Below, piece by piece: positions 4,884-5,980 of a stretch of 5,980 nucleotides of DNA. The stretch is from Bacteroidota bacterium (GTDB lineage Bacteria; Bacteroidota; Bacteroidia; Chitinophagales; Chitinophagaceae). Where the stretch lies: contig JAEWAC010000433.1 of assembly GCA_023391895.1 (NCBI GenBank), forward strand, positions 1-5,980, in the 5' to 3' direction. The translations under genes were made by a program, and so were the position numbers. The notes beneath the pieces were generated by a model. The model was not told where the DNA came from, did not search any database, and saw only the letters and a program-made list of their open reading frames with translations. The first letter of the stretch is position 1. The number at the start of each line of letters is the position of its first letter.

Positions 4884-5980
4884 CTAGTTTTTTCCACCTG
4901 CCGGTACAACCACCCGGAAAACGGTACTCGGCTCCACAGTGCTTAGCACCACATCTGCACCAGCTGCCGCAAACACCGCTTCTCCTTTATTTAATTCCAC
5001 AATTACCCCGCCGGATGCGGCTTCCATTCTTCCTTGCAGCAACAGCAGAACTTCCGGTCCGGTGGTGGATAGTTGGTGTTTGGCTTCAGCTGGCAGCGTT
5101 AAACGGCTTAATTCAAATTCAGCCGCCGGGCTGTTGTATACCGTTTCGGTTTCGTTGCTGCCCGCGGGGATCACCTGAGGCACCGTGGCTTCAAACCGAA
5201 CATGCTTCATCAGTTCTGCTATATCAATATGCTTGTCGGTAAGACCGGCCCTCAGCACATTGTCCGAATTGGCCATGATCTCTACATTCTGCCCTTCCAG
5301 GTAAGCATGCGGCATGCCGGCCGGCTGGTAGATGCCCTCCCCTTTTTGCAGGTGCAGCAGGTTGAAAAAGTAAATGGAAAAGATGCCCCTGTCATAATCC
5401 TCGCCCTTGCAAAAGGTTTCCACCGACCGGGCGGCCCAAAAGTCTTCGTGCTTTTTCTGCAGCTCGCCATTGCGGTACAATGGCAGGATGCGGCTTACCA
5501 CCGGCTTCAGCACAGCATTCACTTCCTGCTGATCCATGGTCATCACCCTTTTGTACAGGCCTTCATATCCGCCCTGCTCAAATTCGTCGAGCAAAAATTC
5601 AAAGTCCGGCTCCGATGCCAGTACCTCTCTTAACCGGTCTTCCGGCTTAAAACCGTGCAGCAGCCAAAACTCGCCCAGGGCTACCATCAGTTCCGGTTTA
5701 TGATTGTCATCCTTATAATTGCGATTGAAGGCGTTCAGGGGTACGCCAGCCCTGTTTTCTGCTTCAAATGCTTGTTGGGCCGACGCCTTATCCGGGTGCA
5801 CCTGTATAGACAACATTTGTCTTACATCCAACACCTTTAGCAAAAAAGGAAGCGTACCAAACTGCTGCGCCACCCGTTCGCCCAAAACAGCAGCCGGCTG
5901 CTCTTGTATCAGCTGCACCAGCGGCCTGGATGCTCCTTCTACTTCCACCGTGGCCGACTGCGACGGATGGGCACCCAGCC
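4884..5980 (-). CDS. manA: Mannose-6-phosphate isomerase, class I (5' end outside window)
   Basis: Zinc enzyme interconverting mannose 6-phosphate and fructose 6-phosphate, linking mannose use to glycolysis and supplying mannose for GDP-sugar and polysaccharide synthesis. The frame stays open to the right edge; the bases upstream of 5948 encode LGAHPSQSAT, part of the conserved N-terminal GAHP motif, so the GTG at 5948 is not the start and roughly 30-40 residues are missing. About 364 residues are visible. Zinc ligands are intact: Gln (5802-5804) and His (5796-5798) in SIQVHP, Glu (5691-5693) in NYKDDNHKPEL, and His (5307-5309) in MPHAYLEG. The active-site region EIMANSDNVLRAGLT follows, with its conserved Arg, then a C-terminal cupin-like part. 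Similarity to E. coli ManA is evident through most of the length. It is upstream of, and on the same strand as, the membrane-protein gene, but no functional link is apparent. Confidence 0.96.
   Translation of the reverse strand, partial: LGAHPSQSATVEVEGASRPLVQLIQEQPAAVLGERVAQQFGTLPFLLKVLDVRQMLSIQVHPDKASAQQAFEAENRAGVPLNAFNRNYKDDNHKPELMVALGEFWLLHGFKPEDRLREVLASEPDFEFLLDEFEQGGYEGLYKRVMTMDQQEVNAVLKPVVSRILPLYRNGELQKKHEDFWAARSVETFCKGEDYDRGIFSIYFFNLLHLQKGEGIYQPAGMPHAYLEGQNVEIMANSDNVLRAGLTDKHIDIAELMKHVRFEATVPQVIPAGSNETETVYNSPAAEFELSRLTLPAEAKHQLSTTGPEVLLLLQGRMEAASGGVIVELNKGEAVFAAAGADVVLSTVEPSTVFRVVVPAGGKN

Noticed and set aside
5202..5633. 143-codon plus-strand open frame opposite manA
   Set aside because: Antisense to a well-conserved coding region and without any recognisable motif.
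4884..5948. Complete manA gene starting at GTG 5948
   Set aside because: The frame continues upstream through LGAHPSQSAT, part of the conserved isomerase N-terminus, to the window edge, so the gene is cut by the window.

Overview
The window looks like chromosomal DNA of a member of the Bacteroidota, probably a Chitinophagaceae-like organism. I infer this from three things: the protein types (a Bacteroidota-style membrane protein resembling DUF6580, and a bacterial Dph6-like ATPase), the lack of clear Shine-Dalgarno sequences, and two copies of the Bacteroidota -7 promoter motif TAnnTTTG just upstream of genes. The genus is not settled by the sequence.

Layout. (1) Positions 1-1237, minus strand: a light-sensing pair. 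A biliverdin-producing heme oxygenase (bphO-like) overlaps by 8 nt the start of a bacteriophytochrome gene, whose first 214 codons are in the window before it runs off the left edge. The oxygenase makes the bilin and the phytochrome binds it through Cys12. (2) Positions 1238-1345: a divergent intergenic region with a good -7 element for the rightward gene and an imperfect dyad. (3) Positions 1346-2974, plus: a biotin-dependent acyl-CoA carboxylase beta (carboxyltransferase) subunit, closest to methylcrotonoyl-CoA carboxylase but with an insertion of about 14 residues. (4) Positions 2975-3105: an AT-rich gap holding a perfect 19-bp inverted repeat around a 57-nt loop. (5) Positions 3106-4238, plus: ribonuclease HI and a Dph6-like PP-loop ATPase separated by 2 nt, almost certainly co-transcribed. 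(6) Positions 4241-4260: a GC-rich terminator between convergent genes. (7) Positions 4268-4831, minus: a six-helix membrane protein of unknown function with its own -7 element. (8) Positions 4884-5980, minus: class I mannose-6-phosphate isomerase, with its N-terminus off the right edge.

Most genes are housekeeping or catabolic and carry intact key residues. The only clear functional system is the heme oxygenase/phytochrome pair. No rRNA, tRNA, CRISPR array, transposase or phage gene was seen, and no gene-free stretch exceeds about 130 bases. I found no convincing undescribed system. The points most worth checking are the carboxylase insertion, the inverted repeat upstream of rnhA, and what lies past the left edge in the phytochrome gene.
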